From the NCBI RefSeq assembly GCF_014851815.1, contig NZ_JACVAJ010000001.1, positions 496,001 to 560,000 of the forward strand: a DNA stretch of 64,000 nucleotides, given 5' to 3'. The notes beneath the pieces are model-generated. The model made no database searches and was not told the DNA's origin. It saw only the letters and a list, made by a program, of their open reading frames with translations. Numbering within the stretch: the stretch's first letter is position 1; each line of letters opens with the position of its first letter. The stretch comes from Pseudoxanthomonas sp. PXM01. GTDB taxonomy: Bacteria; Pseudomonadota; Gammaproteobacteria; Xanthomonadales; Xanthomonadaceae. Below are positions 1 to 8,378 of the stretch, piece after piece. A program made the translations under genes and the position numbers.

Positions 1-1435
1 GCGCATCCAATGTCTGCCCCCAGTCGCCCATCAGCGACAGGTACAGCAGCTTCTCGAACTCCGGACCGAAGCGGCGGATCACCGCATCCGGATCGGGGAT
101 CAGCTTGGCATCGGAGATCAGGCCGAAATGCACGCGACCGTTGTAGCTGAGGATCGACACGCCAATGCCGATCGAGCCGGTCTGCGGCACCCAGAACATC
201 ATGTCCCTGAGTCGCGAACCACCCATGTAGAGCGGCTGCTGGGGGCCTGGCACGTTGGTCGCCACCGCCGTTGCTTTGCGCGAGAACAGCTCCAGCGCGA
301 CGCTCTGGATGGCCGATGGCGCCATGCCGAGCGCAGCAAGAAGTCCAAATGCAACAATGGCTTGACGCGAGTTCTTGAGATCCCGCATGCACTCGGCAAC
401 CCGTTCGAGGCGACGGATCGGGTTGTCCTCGCCGACCGGCAGGTCGAGGAACACGAGGCCGAAGTGGTTGCCCAGCTTGCGGGCGTGCTCGAGCGGTCGC
501 AGGTTGACCGGCACCGTTGCGCGCAAGGTCACGCCGTCGAGCTGCTCGCCGCGTTCCAGCATGTAGCTGCGCAACGCACCGGCCGCGGCGGCCATCAGCA
601 CATCGTTGACCGTGCAGTCGCAGGCACGGCCGACCGCTTTCACTTCCTCCAGATCCAGCGGCTCGGCCCACGCCACGCGCTTGCTCACCCCCAGCTTGCC
701 GCGCAGCAGCGTCGGCGGGTCGTCCGACAGCGACAGCGCATGCAGCAGCTCTCGGCCGATCTCGCCGCCCTCCTTCGCCAGCATCGTGGCCAGCGTGGGG
801 TCCTGCATCATCTCCATGCCCTTGCCGATCACCTTGCCGCCGATCTGCACGTAACGGTCGATGGCACCGACGCGGCGCACGACCTCCGCGCCATCCTTCT
901 TCAGCCAGCTCGAACGCAGATCCTTGCCGGCATCGGGTTTGCGGCTGGTATCGGTCAGCGACAGCAACACCTGGACCAGCGCGATGCCGTCCGCATAGCT
1001 GTGATGGATGCGTGCGACCAGGGCCGAGCCGGTGCCATAGCGTTCGATCAGGTGGAACTGCCAAAGCGGCTTGGTCTTGTCGAGCGGCGTGGAGGCCATC
1101 TGGCTGGTGAATCGCTCCAGCGCCTTCTTCTCCGATTTGGGATCGTGACGCCCCGGCAATGCGGACAGGCGCACGTGCCAGTCGAGGTCGAAGTCGGGAT
1201 CGGTCACCCACGACGCGCCCGCTGGCGTGTCGACGGCCTTCTGGAGGAAGCGCGGATAAGCTAGGAAGCGCTTCTTGATGACCTGCTTCAGCGTGTCGAG
1301 CGTCATCGGCTCGTCAAACATCAGCACGCCGGTGATCATCATCGGGTTGGTCGGACGGCACATCCGCAACCAGGCGGTATCGACTCGCGACATCGGCTCG
1401 CGACGCGGCTTTGCCGACGCTTTCTTCGTGGCCAT
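1..1435 (-). CDS. WS/DGAT-family O-acyltransferase (partial, C-terminus off the left edge)
   Basis: Wax ester synthase/acyl-CoA:diacylglycerol acyltransferase family, which moves acyl groups from acyl-CoA to alcohols or diacylglycerol at the inner membrane. The frame opens with ATG at 1435 (MATKKASAKPRREPMSRVD) and stays open for 478 codons to the window edge. The catalytic motif HHSYADG (family pattern HHxxxDG) starts at residue 144, in the N-terminal condensation-like domain; the C-terminal half carries the DUF1298-type sequence NVPGPQQPLYMGG. It lies 59 bases after the photolyase stop in the same direction, so it may be the last gene of an alr-phrB run. Acceptor substrate cannot be read from sequence. 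Confidence 0.9.
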   Translation of the reverse strand, partial: MATKKASAKPRREPMSRVDTAWLRMCRPTNPMMITGVLMFDEPMTLDTLKQVIKKRFLAYPRFLQKAVDTPAGASWVTDPDFDLDWHVRLSALPGRHDPKSEKKALERFTSQMASTPLDKTKPLWQFHLIERYGTGSALVARIHHSYADGIALVQVLLSLTDTSRKPDAGKDLRSSWLKKDGAEVVRRVGAIDRYVQIGGKVIGKGMEMMQDPTLATMLAKEGGEIGRELLHALSLSDDPPTLLRGKLGVSKRVAWAEPLDLEEVKAVGRACDCTVNDVLMAAAAGALRSYMLERGEQLDGVTLRATVPVNLRPLEHARKLGNHFGLVFLDLPVGEDNPIRRLERVAECMRDLKNSRQAIVAFGLLAALGMAPSAIQSVALELFSRKATAVATNVPGPQQPLYMGGSRLRDMMFWVPQTGSIGIGVSILSYNGRVHFGLISDAKLIPDPDAVIRRFGPEFEKLLYLSLMGDWGQTLDA

Positions 1436-1494
1436 GCTTGCCCTCCTGTCCCGCGCCGAGTGAAGCACGCGGCGCCGAAAGGCGTCAACGCGGC

Positions 1495-2913
1495 CTAGTC
1501 GGCGGTCTTGCGGTAGGCGGCCAGCGCGCCTTCGCGACCGGCCGCCAGATCGGCGATCGGGAGCCAGGGATAGCCGGGCGCGAGCCTGGCCAGCACGTCG
1601 GGCTTCTGCCACGGCGCGAAACGCAGCGGCAGCGGCACCTCCGCCAGCTCCGGCACCCAGCGCGCGATGTAGCTGCCCTTCGGATCGAACTTCTCGGCCT
1701 GCGTGACCGGATTGAAGACGCGGAAGTACGGCGCGGCATCGGCCCCGGTGCCCGCGACCCACTGCCAGCCCAGCGTGTTGTTGGCCAGGTCGGCGTCGAC
1801 CAGCGTGTCCCAGAACCAGCGCGCACCGTGCAGCCAGTGGTAGCGCAGGTGCTTGGTCAGGTAGCTGGCGACGATCATGCGCACGCGGTTGTGCATGTAG
1901 CCGGTAGCCCACAGCTCGCGAAGGCCCGCGTCGATGATCGGCACGCCGGTACGACCCCGCTGCCAGGCCTGCATGGCGTCCGGATCCAGCTTCGCCCAGT
2001 CGAAATGCTCGAAGCGTGGATTGAGGTTTTGCGTGGTGGTCTGCGGGAAGTGGTGCAGCAGGTGGTACGCGAACTCGCGCCAGCCCAGCTCGCGAATATA
2101 GCCATCCATGTCGGCGCTGTTGGACGCAGTGCGCGCGCGTTCCAGTTCAGCGACGATGCGCCAGGGGGCGACCTCGCCGAAGTGCAGGTGCGGCGAGATC
2201 CGTGACGTGCCGACGCGGTCCGGACGATCGCGATCGCTGCGGTAGCCGTTGAGCGCGCCGTCGACGAAGATTTCGAGCGCTTCACGCGCGCCCGTTTCTC
2301 CGGGCATCCACGTCTCCCAGAAGCCTGCATCCCAGCCGAGCGCCGGCACCAGCTTCCAGCTATCGAGTGTGTCGCTGTGCAGGGCGGCGTCCACGTTCGG
2401 CAGCGTAGCGGGCGCGTCCCACGGCGACGGCGCGCGCCACTGGGTCAACGCCGATCGCCAGAAAGGCGTGAACACCTTGTACGGATTGCCTTGTTGCGTG
2501 GCCAGGTCCCAGGGCTCGAACAGCAGGCTACCGTTGAAGCTCTCCACCTGCAGCCCGCGTTCGCGCAGGGTCTTCTTCAAGGCCGCATCGCGCGGCTGGG
2601 TGGCGGGCTCGTACTTGCGGTTCCAGAACACCGCTTCAGCGCCCGTCTGTTCCAGCAACAGGTCCAACGCGGCCGCACTTCCTCCTCGGCGCAGCAGCAG
2701 GCGGGATCCACGCACCTGCAGGTCCGCATCGAGCGCGGCCAGCGACTTGTGCAGCCAGGCCATCGATGCTCCGCCCGGCGCCCACTCGCCCTCCTCTTCC
2801 GGCGCGAACACGTACACCGGGATGGGCGTGAACCCGCCCTCGAGCGCGGCGCGCAGCGCGGGCTGATCGTCCAGGCGGAGATCGTGGCGGAACCAGACGA
2901 GCGCGTGAGGCAT
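1495..2913 (-). CDS. phrB: Deoxyribodipyrimidine photolyase
   Basis: Light-driven repair of cyclobutane pyrimidine dimers in DNA using FADH- and an antenna chromophore. The 472-residue protein has the size of the Escherichia coli enzyme. It starts WFRHDLRLDDQPAL (N-terminal Rossmann antenna domain) and ends in the helical FAD domain with ELGWREFAYHLLHH, GIPTVDAGLR-like VPIIDAGLRELWATGYMHNR and WVAGTGADAAPYFRVFNP, the signature of class I photolyases. A (6-4) or cryptochrome role is less likely given these motifs. Start is the ATG at 2913, 32 bases after the alr stop, with only a weak ribosome binding site. Confidence 0.95.
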   Translation of the reverse strand: MPHALVWFRHDLRLDDQPALRAALEGGFTPIPVYVFAPEEEGEWAPGGASMAWLHKSLAALDADLQVRGSRLLLRRGGSAAALDLLLEQTGAEAVFWNRKYEPATQPRDAALKKTLRERGLQVESFNGSLLFEPWDLATQQGNPYKVFTPFWRSALTQWRAPSPWDAPATLPNVDAALHSDTLDSWKLVPALGWDAGFWETWMPGETGAREALEIFVDGALNGYRSDRDRPDRVGTSRISPHLHFGEVAPWRIVAELERARTASNSADMDGYIRELGWREFAYHLLHHFPQTTTQNLNPRFEHFDWAKLDPDAMQAWQRGRTGVPIIDAGLRELWATGYMHNRVRMIVASYLTKHLRYHWLHGARWFWDTLVDADLANNTLGWQWVAGTGADAAPYFRVFNPVTQAEKFDPKGSYIARWVPELAEVPLPLRFAPWQKPDVLARLAPGYPWLPIADLAAGREGALAAYRKTAD

Positions 2914-2945
2914 GCGGGCGAAACTCTCGGCGAGAACCCTACCGC

Positions 2946-4136
2946 TTACGCGGCGGACGTCCCGGTGGATGCACCGCCGACATACTCGCGTGGGATGCGC
3001 GCATTGAGGCCGGTCAGGATCTCGTACGGGATCGTGCCGGCGGTCTGCGCCACGGCCTCGCAGGTGATCGCGTCGTCATCCTGCCGGCCGATCAGGACCA
3101 CTTCGTCCTCGTTGTACGCCGTGCCCGACGGGCCGAGGTCCACCATGAACTGGTCCATGCAGACCCGCCCCACGATGGGATGGCGCTCACCGCGCACCAG
3201 CACCTCGCCGCGCGAGGACAGCGAACGCGGATAGCCGTCGCCGTAGCCGATGGGCACGGTGATCACCCGCGTGTCCGTCGAGGCCGTCCAGGTGGCGCCG
3301 TAGCTGACGGTGCGGCCCGCCTTCACCACCTTGAAGTACACCACCTTGGACACCAGCGACAGCGCGGGCTTCAGCGCAACGGTCGGGCGCGACGCGGGAT
3401 CCGGCATCACACCGTAGAGCGCGATGCCCGGACGCACCATGTCCAGGCAGGTGTCGGGAAAGTGCAGTACGCCGCCGGAGTTGGCGAGATGGCGGATCGG
3501 CATGGGCGCACCGACGCGATCAAAGTACCCGCACGCATGCAGGAAGCGCTGCAATTGCTCCTGCGTCATCGGCGACGCCGGGTCATCCGAACATGCGAGA
3601 TGCGAGTAAATGCCCTTCAACTTGCACCAGGGCGACGCCAGCGCGGCCTCGATCAGTGGCGCGGCGTTCTCGCTGTGCACGCCGATGCGTTCCATGCCGG
3701 TGTCGATCTTGAGATGGATCACCGCCTTGCGGCCCAGCGCCTCCGCCGCCTGGGCCACTTGGCCAAGCTTGGCGATCGATGACACCGTCACTTCGAGATC
3801 ACAGGCGAGGAACTGGCTGACCTGGGGTGCGTGGATGCCACCCATGACAAGGATGGGCACGGCGACACCCGCACGACGCAGCGCCAGCCCCTCCTCCACC
3901 AGTGCAACACCAAGCTGGCCGATACCCTGTGCCTGCAAGTGGAGCGCGACCGGCACCAATCCATGCCCGTAGGCATTGGCCTTGACGATGCCCATGACAG
4001 GTACGCCTGCGTGGGCCTCCAACACATGGAAGTTGTGGCCGATCGCCTCCAGGTCCACCCGGATTCGCGTGGGCCGGTCGTTCGCCTCGGGGCGTTCGTG
4101 CAGGGGTAACACAGCGTCATCAGCCGGGAGGGTCAT
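2946..4136 (-). CDS. alr: Alanine racemase
   Basis: PLP enzyme that interconverts L- and D-alanine for peptidoglycan. The PLP lysine is K52 in VKANAYGHGL. The second catalytic residue, a tyrosine from the other subunit, is in GRTVSYGATW, and VCMDQFMVDL belongs to the C-terminal beta domain. At 396 residues it is about 25 to 40 longer than most family members because of an N-terminal lead (residues 1-24) before RIRVDLEAIGHN; a later start cannot be excluded. dnaB is the next leftward gene upstream, as in the dnaB-alr order of enterobacteria, with one rightward gene between them. Confidence 0.95.
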   Translation of the reverse strand: MTLPADDAVLPLHERPEANDRPTRIRVDLEAIGHNFHVLEAHAGVPVMGIVKANAYGHGLVPVALHLQAQGIGQLGVALVEEGLALRRAGVAVPILVMGGIHAPQVSQFLACDLEVTVSSIAKLGQVAQAAEALGRKAVIHLKIDTGMERIGVHSENAAPLIEAALASPWCKLKGIYSHLACSDDPASPMTQEQLQRFLHACGYFDRVGAPMPIRHLANSGGVLHFPDTCLDMVRPGIALYGVMPDPASRPTVALKPALSLVSKVVYFKVVKAGRTVSYGATWTASTDTRVITVPIGYGDGYPRSLSSRGEVLVRGERHPIVGRVCMDQFMVDLGPSGTAYNEDEVVLIGRQDDDAITCEAVAQTAGTIPYEILTGLNARIPREYVGGASTGTSAA

Positions 4137-4228
4137 GAGCGGATTGTAGCGTCAGCGATTCCCATCACTGCCACCGTGCGCTCAGGGATGCGCTAGGCTG
4201 CGGGCAGACCTCAAAAGGACTGGCCTCC

Positions 4229-4927
4229 ATGGAACCGCGCTCCAGGTCGCATGCAATGATCGTGCTCGCCGTACTGCTCGTCGCTGGTGTCGGCACATGG
4301 CTGTGGATGCGCACGGCGAGCATGGATGCGGTATCGAAGCCCGATAGCGCGCGCCCTGTGCGTGTCACCACCCCCTCCATCGAGGCCTCCGGCGCACCAG
4401 CCGCCGCCGCGGACGCACCGATGCCGGCATCGGGCCATCCCGACGTAGCCGGTGAAACGATCGCTGCGGCACAAGATGCAGCACGACCGCCGGCATTGGG
4501 CTCAGACACCAGCGCTGGCGTGCGTCCACTGTCTGTGGAAGGGGAGCGTCGGGTGGACAAGTTCCTCGCAGGACTGCGGACCACCAGCACGGACGCGAAG
4601 GACTACGAAACACTGGGCCGTTCGGAGCCTGCGGACCCCGACTGGTCTCCGCGGCTGGAGGCCCTCATCCAACAGGTGATCGAGCGCCATGCCCGCGAGT
4701 TCTCTCGTCTGGAAATCAGTCGACCCCGTTGCAGCAAGAGCTTGTGCATGCTGACGGCTGTGGCGACCACGCGGAACCCGCAGCAGCTCGCCAAGACCGA
4801 CTTCCAGCGTCTGGTCGGCTACATGATGCAGGAAACCTGGTTCCGGGAGTCGTTCTTCGATGTCAGCACGACCGTGGCCGGCGATGCCACGGGCGATGTA
4901 TACGTGAGCTACTTTATCCGCAAGTAG
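4229..4927 (+). CDS. Membrane-anchored periplasmic protein of unknown function
   Basis: I do not recognise a family. Residues 9-27 (AMIVLAVLLVAGVGTWLWM) form one membrane segment. An Ala/Pro/Ser/Asp-rich linker of about 80 residues follows, then a folded domain from about residue 105 to the end. That domain holds a cysteine pair CSKSLC, possibly a disulfide in the periplasm, and aromatic FRESFFDVSTTV. The layout suggests an N-in, C-out anchored protein. It is divergent from alr (92-base gap) and its stop lies three bases from the dnaB stop on the other strand. A TAGGCT -10-like box is at 4193-4198. Confidence 0.75.
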   Translation: MEPRSRSHAMIVLAVLLVAGVGTWLWMRTASMDAVSKPDSARPVRVTTPSIEASGAPAAAADAPMPASGHPDVAGETIAAAQDAARPPALGSDTSAGVRPLSVEGERRVDKFLAGLRTTSTDAKDYETLGRSEPADPDWSPRLEALIQQVIERHAREFSRLEISRPRCSKSLCMLTAVATTRNPQQLAKTDFQRLVGYMMQETWFRESFFDVSTTVAGDATGDVYVSYFIRK

Positions 4928-4930
4928 TGG

Positions 4931-6331
4931 TCACTCGAACGCGCCGATATTGTCGTGGCTTAAGTTGTCGAAGCGGGTGTACTCGCCGAAGAACCGCAGC
5001 TTGCATGAGCCGGTCGGGCCCGAACGCTGCTTGCCGATGATGATCTCGGCAAGGCCTTTGTCCGGCGAGGTTTCCTTGTTGTAGTAGTCGTCGCGGTAGA
5101 TGAAGACGATCATGTCGGCGTCCTGCTCGATGGCGCCCGATTCGCGCAGGTCGGCCATCACCGGGCGCTTGTCGGTACGCGTTTCCAGCGAGCGGTTGAG
5201 CTGCGACAGCGCGATCACCGGCACGTTGAGCTCTTTCGCCAGGCCCTTCAGCGAGCGCGAGATCTCCGAGATCTCGGTGGCGCGGTTCTCGCTGTTGCCG
5301 GGCACCGACATCAGCTGCAGGTAGTCGATGACGATCAGTCCCAGATCGTGCTCGCGCTTCAGCCGGCGCGCCTTGGAGCGCAGCACATCGGGCGACAGGC
5401 CGGGCGTGTCGTCGATGAAGACCTTGGCCTGGTCCTTGAGGATGCGGATGGCGCTGGTCACGCGACTCCAGTCCTCGTCTTCCAGCGCGCCGGTACGCAG
5501 ACGGGTGGCGTTGATGCGGCCGACCGACGAGATCAGGCGCATGGCCAGCTGGCCGGCCGACATTTCCATCGAGAACACCGCGACGGCCTTCTTCGATTTG
5601 ATCGCGGCGTACTCGGCGATATTCAGCGCGAACGTGGTCTTGCCCATCGCCGGGCGCGCCGCCAGGATCACCAGATCGGTGGGCTGCAGGCCCGCGGTCA
5701 TCTGGTCGAACTCGGTGTAGCCTGTCGGCAGGCCGGTCACCGTGCCGCCGCTCTCCGAGCGCACGCGCAGGACTTCGAAGGCGTCCTTCAATGCGTCGTT
5801 CATCGCCACGAAGTCGGTCCGCCCGCGCGCGCCCTGCTCGGCGATGGCGAACACCTTCTGCTCGGCCACGGCCAGCATCTCGTCGCTTTCCTTGCCGTCG
5901 GGCTGGAACGCGTCGTTGACGATCTCGGTGCCGACCTCGATCAGCTGGCGCATCACCGCCTTGTCGCGGACGATCTCGGCGTAGGCGGTGATGTTGGCGG
6001 CGGACGGCGTGGTGCTGGCCAGTTCGACCAGATAGGCGCCGCCGGCGATCAGCTCCATCTGGCCTTGCGATTCGAACCATTCGCCCAGCGTCACCGCGTC
6101 GAACGGCCGGTTGCGCTCGGCCAGCTCGCCGATGGCGCGGTAGATCAACTGGTGATCGCGCCGGTAGAAGTCGTTCGGCGTCAGCTTGTCGTTGATGCGG
6201 TCATAGGCTTCCGGCGCCAGCATCAGGCCGCCCAACACCGCCTGTTCCGCCTCGATGGAGTTCGGCGGCACGCGCAACTGTTCGATGCGCGCATCGTGGG
6301 GATCGGAGCGGAAGCCGGGGCGTGCGGACAT
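4931..6331 (-). CDS. dnaB: Replicative DNA helicase DnaB
   Basis: Hexameric 5'-3' helicase that unwinds the replication fork and binds primase. The N-terminal domain begins RVPPNSIEAEQAVLGG; the RecA-like C-terminal domain has Walker A ARPAMGKTT, Walker B-like LIVIDYLQLM and the arginine-finger region. No intein interrupts the ATPase motifs. ATG at 6331 is used here; an in-frame TTG four codons upstream (6343) is possible and neither has a clear Shine-Dalgarno. A perfect DnaA box lies 79 bases upstream of this start. rplI precedes it in the same direction with a terminator hairpin between. Confidence 0.97.
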   Translation of the reverse strand: MSARPGFRSDPHDARIEQLRVPPNSIEAEQAVLGGLMLAPEAYDRINDKLTPNDFYRRDHQLIYRAIGELAERNRPFDAVTLGEWFESQGQMELIAGGAYLVELASTTPSAANITAYAEIVRDKAVMRQLIEVGTEIVNDAFQPDGKESDEMLAVAEQKVFAIAEQGARGRTDFVAMNDALKDAFEVLRVRSESGGTVTGLPTGYTEFDQMTAGLQPTDLVILAARPAMGKTTFALNIAEYAAIKSKKAVAVFSMEMSAGQLAMRLISSVGRINATRLRTGALEDEDWSRVTSAIRILKDQAKVFIDDTPGLSPDVLRSKARRLKREHDLGLIVIDYLQLMSVPGNSENRATEISEISRSLKGLAKELNVPVIALSQLNRSLETRTDKRPVMADLRESGAIEQDADMIVFIYRDDYYNKETSPDKGLAEIIIGKQRSGPTGSCKLRFFGEYTRFDNLSHDNIGAFE

Positions 6332-6409
6332 GGGCAGTGACAACCAGAGCGTGGAAGGCCGGACCCGACATGCTAGGAGCCCTGCCTGTGGGCTCGCGAC
6401 GGAACAACC

Positions 6410-6418
6410 TGTGGATAA
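6410..6418 (-). promoter_or_regulatory. DnaA box upstream of dnaB
   Basis: On the minus strand this is TTATCCACA, an exact match to the high-affinity DnaA box (TTATnCACA). It lies between rplI and dnaB, 79 bases before the dnaB ATG. Binding by DnaA is inference. Confidence 0.55.
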
Positions 6419-6487
6419 GTGACAGCAGACTGGTCGCCTGCCGTCTCAGTTCCTGCGACGGCATACATCGCCGGCCGGCAGAAACAG

Positions 6488-6511
6488 GACGGGCGCCTTT
6501 CGGCGCCCGTC
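6488..6511 (-). terminator. Terminator after rplI
   Basis: Ten-base-pair stem GACGGGCGCC / GGCGCCCGTC around a four-base loop, 32 bases past the rplI stop. Read leftward it is followed by CTGTTTC, a short, imperfect U-rich tail, so termination may be partial. Confidence 0.6.
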
Positions 6512-6542
6512 TGTCGGCATCACGGATGATGCGCGGGGTGGA

Positions 6543-6992
6543 TCAGGCTTCGGCCTGCACCACGACCTTGACGGTCGTCTGCACGTCGGCGTGCAACTTC
6601 ACGACGATGTCGTACTCGCCGATGTTGCGCAGCGCGCCTTCGCCCATGATGACTTCGCTCTTCTCGAGCGGCAGGCCAGCGGCGGTGAAGGCATCGGCGA
6701 TGTCGCGCGGGCCGACCGAACCGAACAGCTTGCCTTCGGTCGCGGCATTGGCGGTGATCGTGACGCTGGCGCCTTCCAGCTTGGCGGCGCGGCTTTCGGC
6801 GTCGTCATGCACGGCCTTGGCCTTGGCTTCGTAATCGGCGCGCTTGGCTTCGAACTCGGCGACGTTGGCGGCGGTGGCCGGCACGGCCTTGCCCTGCGGC
6901 ACCAGGTAGTTGCGGCCGTAGCCCGGCTTCACGTTGACCTTGTCACCCAGGACGCCCAGGTTGGTCACTTTCTGCAGAAGAATCAGTTCCAT
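6543..6992 (-). CDS. rplI: 50S ribosomal protein L9
   Basis: Binds 23S rRNA domain V near the L1 stalk. At 149 residues it is full length: N-terminal domain with [18 protein letters not shown] and the signature [17 protein letters not shown], the long connecting helix (residues 45-75), and the C-terminal domain with [16 protein letters not shown]. It is separated from rpsR by a strong terminator and about 100 bases, so it may also have its own promoter. Confidence 0.98.
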   Translation of the reverse strand: MELILLQKVTNLGVLGDKVNVKPGYGRNYLVPQGKAVPATAANVAEFEAKRADYEAKAKAVHDDAESRAAKLEGASVTITANAATEGKLFGSVGPRDIADAFTAAGLPLEKSEVIMGEGALRNIGEYDIVVKLHADVQTTVKVVVQAEA

Positions 6993-7064
6993 CGTATTGC
7001 TCCGTATTCGTTAGCAGGCAGGGCCTGCAGCGATTGGCTGTCCGAATGACAGTGGGAAAAAAGA

Positions 7065-7084
7065 GCCTCCCCGTGCGGGGAGGC
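7065..7084 (-). terminator. Intrinsic terminator between rpsR and rplI
   Basis: Perfect eight-base stem GCCTCCCC / GGGGAGGC with a GCAC loop. Read leftward it is followed at once by TCTTTTTT, a textbook intrinsic terminator. It begins seven bases after the rpsR stop codon and lies before rplI, inside what is normally one ribosomal operon. Confidence 0.85.
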
Positions 7085-7090
7085 CCTGGA

Positions 7091-7321
7091 TTACACGTCG
7101 TGGTTGTCCGTGTACGGGATCAGCGCCAGGAAACGGGCGCGCTTGACCGCGGCGGACAGCTGACGCTGGTAACGGGACTTGGTGCCGGTGACGCGGCTCG
7201 GCACGATCTTGCCGTTCTCGGTCAGGTACTGGCGCAGGGTGTTGAGATCCTTGTAGTCGATCTCTTTCACGCCTTCGGCGGTGAACTTGCAGAACTTGCG
7301 GCGGCGGAAGAACTTGGACAT
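7091..7321 (-). CDS. rpsR: 30S ribosomal protein S18
   Basis: Small basic 76-residue protein of the 30S platform that pairs with S6. Conserved core [17 protein letters not shown] and [20 protein letters not shown]-terminus [20 protein letters not shown]. Eleven bases downstream of rpsF in the same direction, so co-transcribed. The N-terminal [10 protein letters not shown] has one of the cysteines seen in some S18 proteins and no full zinc site. Confidence 0.98.
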   Translation of the reverse strand: MSKFFRRRKFCKFTAEGVKEIDYKDLNTLRQYLTENGKIVPSRVTGTKSRYQRQLSAAVKRARFLALIPYTDNHDV

Positions 7322-7332
7322 AGGTGTGCTCC

Positions 7333-7758
7333 TCAGGCGGCTTCGGCGTTGTCGGAATCGGTCGAGGCAGCGGGGGCCTCGCCTTCTTCGTCGTCACGGC
7401 GGCGACGCTCGCCACGTTCGGGCTTGTCGCCCTTCTCGTCCTTGTTCTTCATGATCAGGGACTGCTCGGTGTCCGGACCATCGCGCTTGATGACCAGGTT
7501 GCGCAGCACCGCATCGTTGAAGCGGAAGCTCTCGACCAGCTCGTTCAGCACGGCCTGGTCGGCCTCGATGTTGAGCAACACGTAGTGGGCCTTCACCAGG
7601 TTCTGGATCGGGTAGGCCAGCTGACGGCGGCCCCAGTCTTCCAGACGGTGGATGGTGCCGTTGCCGCCTTCGATCAGCGCCTTGTAGCGCTCGATCATGG
7701 CCGGCACCTGCTCGCTCTGGTCCGGGTGGACCAGGAACACGACTTCATAGTGACGCAT
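7333..7758 (-). CDS. rpsF: 30S ribosomal protein S6
   Basis: Partner of S18 on the 30S platform. [20 protein letters not shown] and the ferredoxin-like core through [10 protein letters not shown] cover residues 2-100. A charged, disordered tail of about 40 residues ([20 protein letters not shown], then acidic/Ala-rich) makes it 141 residues, as in other proteobacteria with tailed S6; the E. coli tail is a substrate of RimK glutamylation. Start at 7758 follows AAAGG on the minus strand. A promoter and a structured leader precede it. Confidence 0.97.
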   Translation of the reverse strand: MRHYEVVFLVHPDQSEQVPAMIERYKALIEGGNGTIHRLEDWGRRQLAYPIQNLVKAHYVLLNIEADQAVLNELVESFRFNDAVLRNLVIKRDGPDTEQSLIMKNKDEKGDKPERGERRRRDDEEGEAPAASTDSDNAEAA

Positions 7759-7875
7759 CGTTTTTACCTTTCGGATGTATGCCCGGCCAGGAAAACGGCC
7801 GGACGGGACAGCCCCCCGATGCCTGGATCGGACACGGTGGGGCGAGGAACCGGTGACCAGCAGGCCTCCGGGAGC
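7759..7875 (-). promoter_or_regulatory. Candidate structured leader of rpsF
   Basis: About 117 bases lie between the inferred transcription start and the rpsF ATG. The leader contains a GC hairpin CCGGCC...GGCCGG at about 7780-7802. S6:S18-binding autoregulatory leaders before rpsF are known in many bacteria, but I could not fold this or match it to the published consensus, so the assignment is tentative. Confidence 0.3.
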
Positions 7876-7880
7876 CGGAA

Positions 7881-7909
7881 ATTATGGCAGGTCAATCACT
7901 TAGGGGCAA
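7881..7909 (-). promoter_or_regulatory. Promoter of rpsF-rpsR
   Basis: On the minus strand: TTGCCC (7904-7909), 17-base spacer, CATAAT (7881-7886). Good sigma-70 match with ideal spacing, facing rpsF. Confidence 0.55.
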
Positions 7910-7928
7910 GTCGTGCCCCGGGACGCGA

Positions 7929-8267
7929 TCAGGCGGCGTCCGCGGCCGTGGTGAAGCTCTCGCCGCAGCCGCATTCCGCGGCCGCATTGGGGTTCCTGAA
8001 GACGAATGTCTCGGACAGCCCCTGCTTGGCGAAGTCGATCTCAGTGCCGTCGACCAGCGGCAGGCTGGTGGCATCCACATAGATCTTCACGCCGGCGAAC
8101 TCGAACACGGTGTCGCCCTCGCGCTCGTCGCGGGCCAGGTCGGCCACATGACCCCAGCCCGAGCAGCCGGTACGGGTCACGCCGAAGCGCAGACCCAGCG
8201 CAGCCGGGGTCTGCTCGACGAAGCGCTGCACGCGCTCGAGTGCGACCGGGGTCAGGGTGATGGCCAT
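7929..8267 (-). CDS. iscA: A-type iron-sulfur carrier (IscA-like)
   Basis: Carries and delivers Fe-S clusters to apoproteins. The 112-residue protein has the three family cysteines: TGCSGWG near residue 36 and the CGC of AECGCGESF near residue 103. GVKIYVDATSLPLVDGTEIDF and VFRNPNAAAECGCGESF resemble IscA more than ErpA. The frame is open far upstream, but the true start is ATG at 8267 with AGGAGA just before it; the longer frame lies across asnS on the other strand. It stands alone, divergent from asnS, with no isc genes beside it. Confidence 0.92.
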   Translation of the reverse strand: MAITLTPVALERVQRFVEQTPAALGLRFGVTRTGCSGWGHVADLARDEREGDTVFEFAGVKIYVDATSLPLVDGTEIDFAKQGLSETFVFRNPNAAAECGCGESFTTAADAA

Positions 8268-8378
8268 GCGTGTCTCCTGTGCAACGCGGACGATTATAGC
8301 CGCCGGCATGCCGAGGGCTGCGCAGCTCTTGTAAACTCCGCGTTCCATTAATAAGTCTGTTATCGAAGGATTCAAGCC

